A DNA stretch of 55,257 nucleotides from positions 1 through 55,257 of the forward strand of contig NZ_LDJP01000008.1 in assembly GCF_001431505.1 (NCBI RefSeq). The letters run 5' to 3'. This document shows positions 53,649-55,257 of this stretch, in pieces (position 1 is the first letter of the stretch; each line of letters starts with the position of its first letter). The notes under the pieces are model-generated. The model was not told the origin of the DNA, searched no databases, and saw nothing but the letters and a program-made list of their open reading frames with translations. This stretch comes from Stenotrophomonas daejeonensis (GTDB taxonomy: Bacteria; Pseudomonadota; Gammaproteobacteria; Xanthomonadales; Xanthomonadaceae). The position numbers were made by a program, and so were the translations under genes.

Positions 53649-53681
53649 CCGGGCCCCAGCGCCCAGCGGAGATCGCGCAAC

Positions 53682-55148
53682 ATGTGTGGCATCGTCGGAA
53701 TCGTCGGCAACCAGAACGTCGCCGGGCAGCTCTATGACGGCCTGACCGTCCTCCAGCACCGCGGCCAGGATGCCGCCGGCATCGCCACCGCCAACGGCAC
53801 CCGCCTGCGCGTGGAGAAGGCCAACGGGCTGGTCCGCGACGTGTTCGACGAGCGCCGCATGGCGCTGCTGCAGGGCCGCATCGGCATCGCCCACGTGCGC
53901 TACCCCACCGCCGGCTCGGAAGGCACCGACGAGGCGCAGCCGTTCTACGTCAACTCGCCCTACGGCATCGCGTTGGCACACAACGGCAACCTGATCAACA
54001 CCGAGGCGCTGCGCCAGCAGGTGTTCGAGGCCGACCGCCGCAACATCAACACCGACTCGGACAGCGAAGTGCTGCTGAACGTGTTCGCCTACGAGCTGGA
54101 CGCCCAGCGCATGCTGACCCCGGAGGCGGCGATCCGCGCCGTGGCCGGCGTGCACCGCCGCTGCAAGGGCGGCTACGCCGTGGTCAGCGTGGTGCTGGGG
54201 CTGGGGCTGGTGGCGTTCCGCGACCCGCACGGCATCCGCCCGCTGGTGCTGGGCAGGCGCAGCCACGCCGAGGGCGAGGAATACATCGTCGCCTCCGAGT
54301 CGGTGGCGCTGGACGTGCTCGGCTTCGAGCGCGTGCGCGACGTGCTGCCGGGCGAGGCGCTGGTCATCACCGAGCGCGGCGAACTGTTCGCCGAGGTCTG
54401 CGCGCCCAACACGCGGCAGACCCCGTGCATCTTCGAGTACGTGTACTTCGCGCGCCCGGACTCGATGATCGACAACGTCTCGGTGCACAAGGCGCGCATG
54501 CGCATGGGCCAGAAGCTGGGCGAGAAGATCCTGCGCCTGCGCCCGGACCACGACATCGACACCATCATCCCGATCCCCGACACCTCGCGCGACGCGGCGC
54601 TGGAGATTTCCAACGTGCTCGGCGTGAAGTACCGCGAGGGCTTCGTCAAGAACCGCTACGTCGGCCGCACCTTCATCATGCCGGGGCAGGGCGAGCGGGT
54701 GAAATCGGTGCGCCGCAAGCTCAACCCGATCCATCTGGAGTTCCGCAACCGCGTGGTGCTGCTGGTGGACGACTCGATCGTGCGCGGCACCACCAGCCAG
54801 CAGATCGTGCAGATGGCGCGCGACGCCGGTGCGCGCAAGGTCTACCTGGCCAGCGCCGCGCCGCCGGTGCGCCACCCGAACATCTACGGCATCGACATGC
54901 CGGCCGCCGAGGAACTGGTGGCGCACGACCGCAGCGTCGAGGACATCGAGAAGCACCTGGGCTGCGACTGGCTGGTCTATCAGGATCTGGAAGACCTGGA
55001 AGCGGCGGTGCGTGAAGGCAATCAGGAGCTGAAGGCATTCGATTCGTCCTGCTTCAACGGCGAATACGTCACCGGCATCGAACCGGGGTATTTCGAGCGC
55101 ATCCAGCAACTGCGCTCGGATGAAGCCAAGAACAAGCGCCGCGCGTGA
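53682..55148 (+). CDS. purF: Amidophosphoribosyltransferase
   Basis: PurF makes phosphoribosylamine from PRPP and glutamine, the first committed step of purine synthesis. The 488-residue product begins MCGIVGIVG, so C2 is the glutaminase nucleophile and there is no propeptide, as in E. coli. The glutaminase domain holds [14 protein letters not shown] and [12 protein letters not shown]. The phosphoribosyltransferase domain has the PRPP loop [19 protein letters not shown]. It is the last gene of the folC-dedD-cvpA-purF group. Confidence 0.97.
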   Translation: MCGIVGIVGNQNVAGQLYDGLTVLQHRGQDAAGIATANGTRLRVEKANGLVRDVFDERRMALLQGRIGIAHVRYPTAGSEGTDEAQPFYVNSPYGIALAHNGNLINTEALRQQVFEADRRNINTDSDSEVLLNVFAYELDAQRMLTPEAAIRAVAGVHRRCKGGYAVVSVVLGLGLVAFRDPHGIRPLVLGRRSHAEGEEYIVASESVALDVLGFERVRDVLPGEALVITERGELFAEVCAPNTRQTPCIFEYVYFARPDSMIDNVSVHKARMRMGQKLGEKILRLRPDHDIDTIIPIPDTSRDAALEISNVLGVKYREGFVKNRYVGRTFIMPGQGERVKSVRRKLNPIHLEFRNRVVLLVDDSIVRGTTSQQIVQMARDAGARKVYLASAAPPVRHPNIYGIDMPAAEELVAHDRSVEDIEKHLGCDWLVYQDLEDLEAAVREGNQELKAFDSSCFNGEYVTGIEPGYFERIQQLRSDEAKNKRRA

Positions 55149-55165
55149 AGCCGCGAAGCGCACTT

Positions 55166-55252
55166 AAAGCCCCTCTCCCTTCGGGGCGAAACCGCACGGC
55201 ATACGCGCCACTGGCGCGTGTGCGGTTGAGCGCCCACGCCGCTGGCGTGGGC
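55166..55252. other. Cluster of hairpins after purF, cut by the window end
   Basis: A GCCCC/GGGGC stem near 55169-55187 is followed by a composite stem (CCGCAC...GTGCGG enclosing ACGCGCC/GGCGCGT, 55193-55225) and GCCCACGCC/GGCGTGGGC with a 3-base loop (55232-55252). No T run is seen. They may be another repeat family or part of a terminator region. Confidence 0.5.
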
Positions 55253-55257
55253 CGGGG

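Overview
The window is a continuous piece of a high-GC gammaproteobacterial chromosome. I place it in the Xanthomonadaceae, most likely Stenotrophomonas or a near relative. The evidence is the typical ribosomal proteins, an OmpA with a TSP3-type linker, a DPP7-like S46 peptidase, and several families of short palindromic repeats headed by GTAG, a style described for Stenotrophomonas maltophilia. The genus is inferred from remembered family features, not from a search. No tRNA, rRNA, prophage, insertion sequence or CRISPR array is visible.

Bases 1-15114 hold the end of tuf and then the S10, spc and alpha ribosomal gene clusters in the classical order: rpsJ-rplC-rplD-rplW-rplB-rpsS-rplV-rpsC-rplP-rpmC-rpsQ, rplN-rplX-rplE-rpsN-rpsH-rplF-rplR-rpsE-rpmD-rplO-secY, rpsM-rpsK-rpsD-rpoA-rplQ. 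Most genes are tightly packed. A few junctions (tuf/rpsJ, rpsN/rpsH, rplR/rpsE, secY/rpsM, rpsD/rpoA, rpoA/rplQ) are opened by spacers full of strong hairpins, one of them a clear intrinsic terminator followed by a -10-like hexamer. rpmJ is not in its usual place after secY.

Bases 15200-31270 hold mixed housekeeping genes: dsbB, class II DAHP synthase, an amidase, a DUF2127 membrane protein, typA, a cyclophilin, mdh, an RluA-type pseudouridine synthase, a glutathione S-transferase, a SleB-like cell-wall hydrolase, fadH, an LtaS-like membrane sulfatase, a YczE-like membrane protein and an MDR oxidoreductase.

Bases 31598-43446 hold envelope and transport genes: ompA, two small exported proteins sharing a C-terminal motif on either side of an RsuA-type synthase, kbl, and a sulfate-uptake operon (OprP-like porin, sbp, cysT, cysW, cysA). 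A TorF porin follows, then tdh. kbl and tdh are the two steps of threonine conversion to glycine and are separated here by the sulfate and TorF genes.

Bases 43611-55148 hold a compact signalling operon (CheY-like receiver, CheC phosphatase, PAS-GGDEF cyclase), an unknown 92-residue protein with a repeated palindrome around its start, the S46 peptidase, a TonB-like proline-rich protein, a histidine phosphatase, and folC-dedD-cvpA-purF in the same order as in E. coli. GTAG-headed palindromes lie between many of these genes. In two cases (the amidase and folC) the repeat header itself supplies the TAG stop codon.
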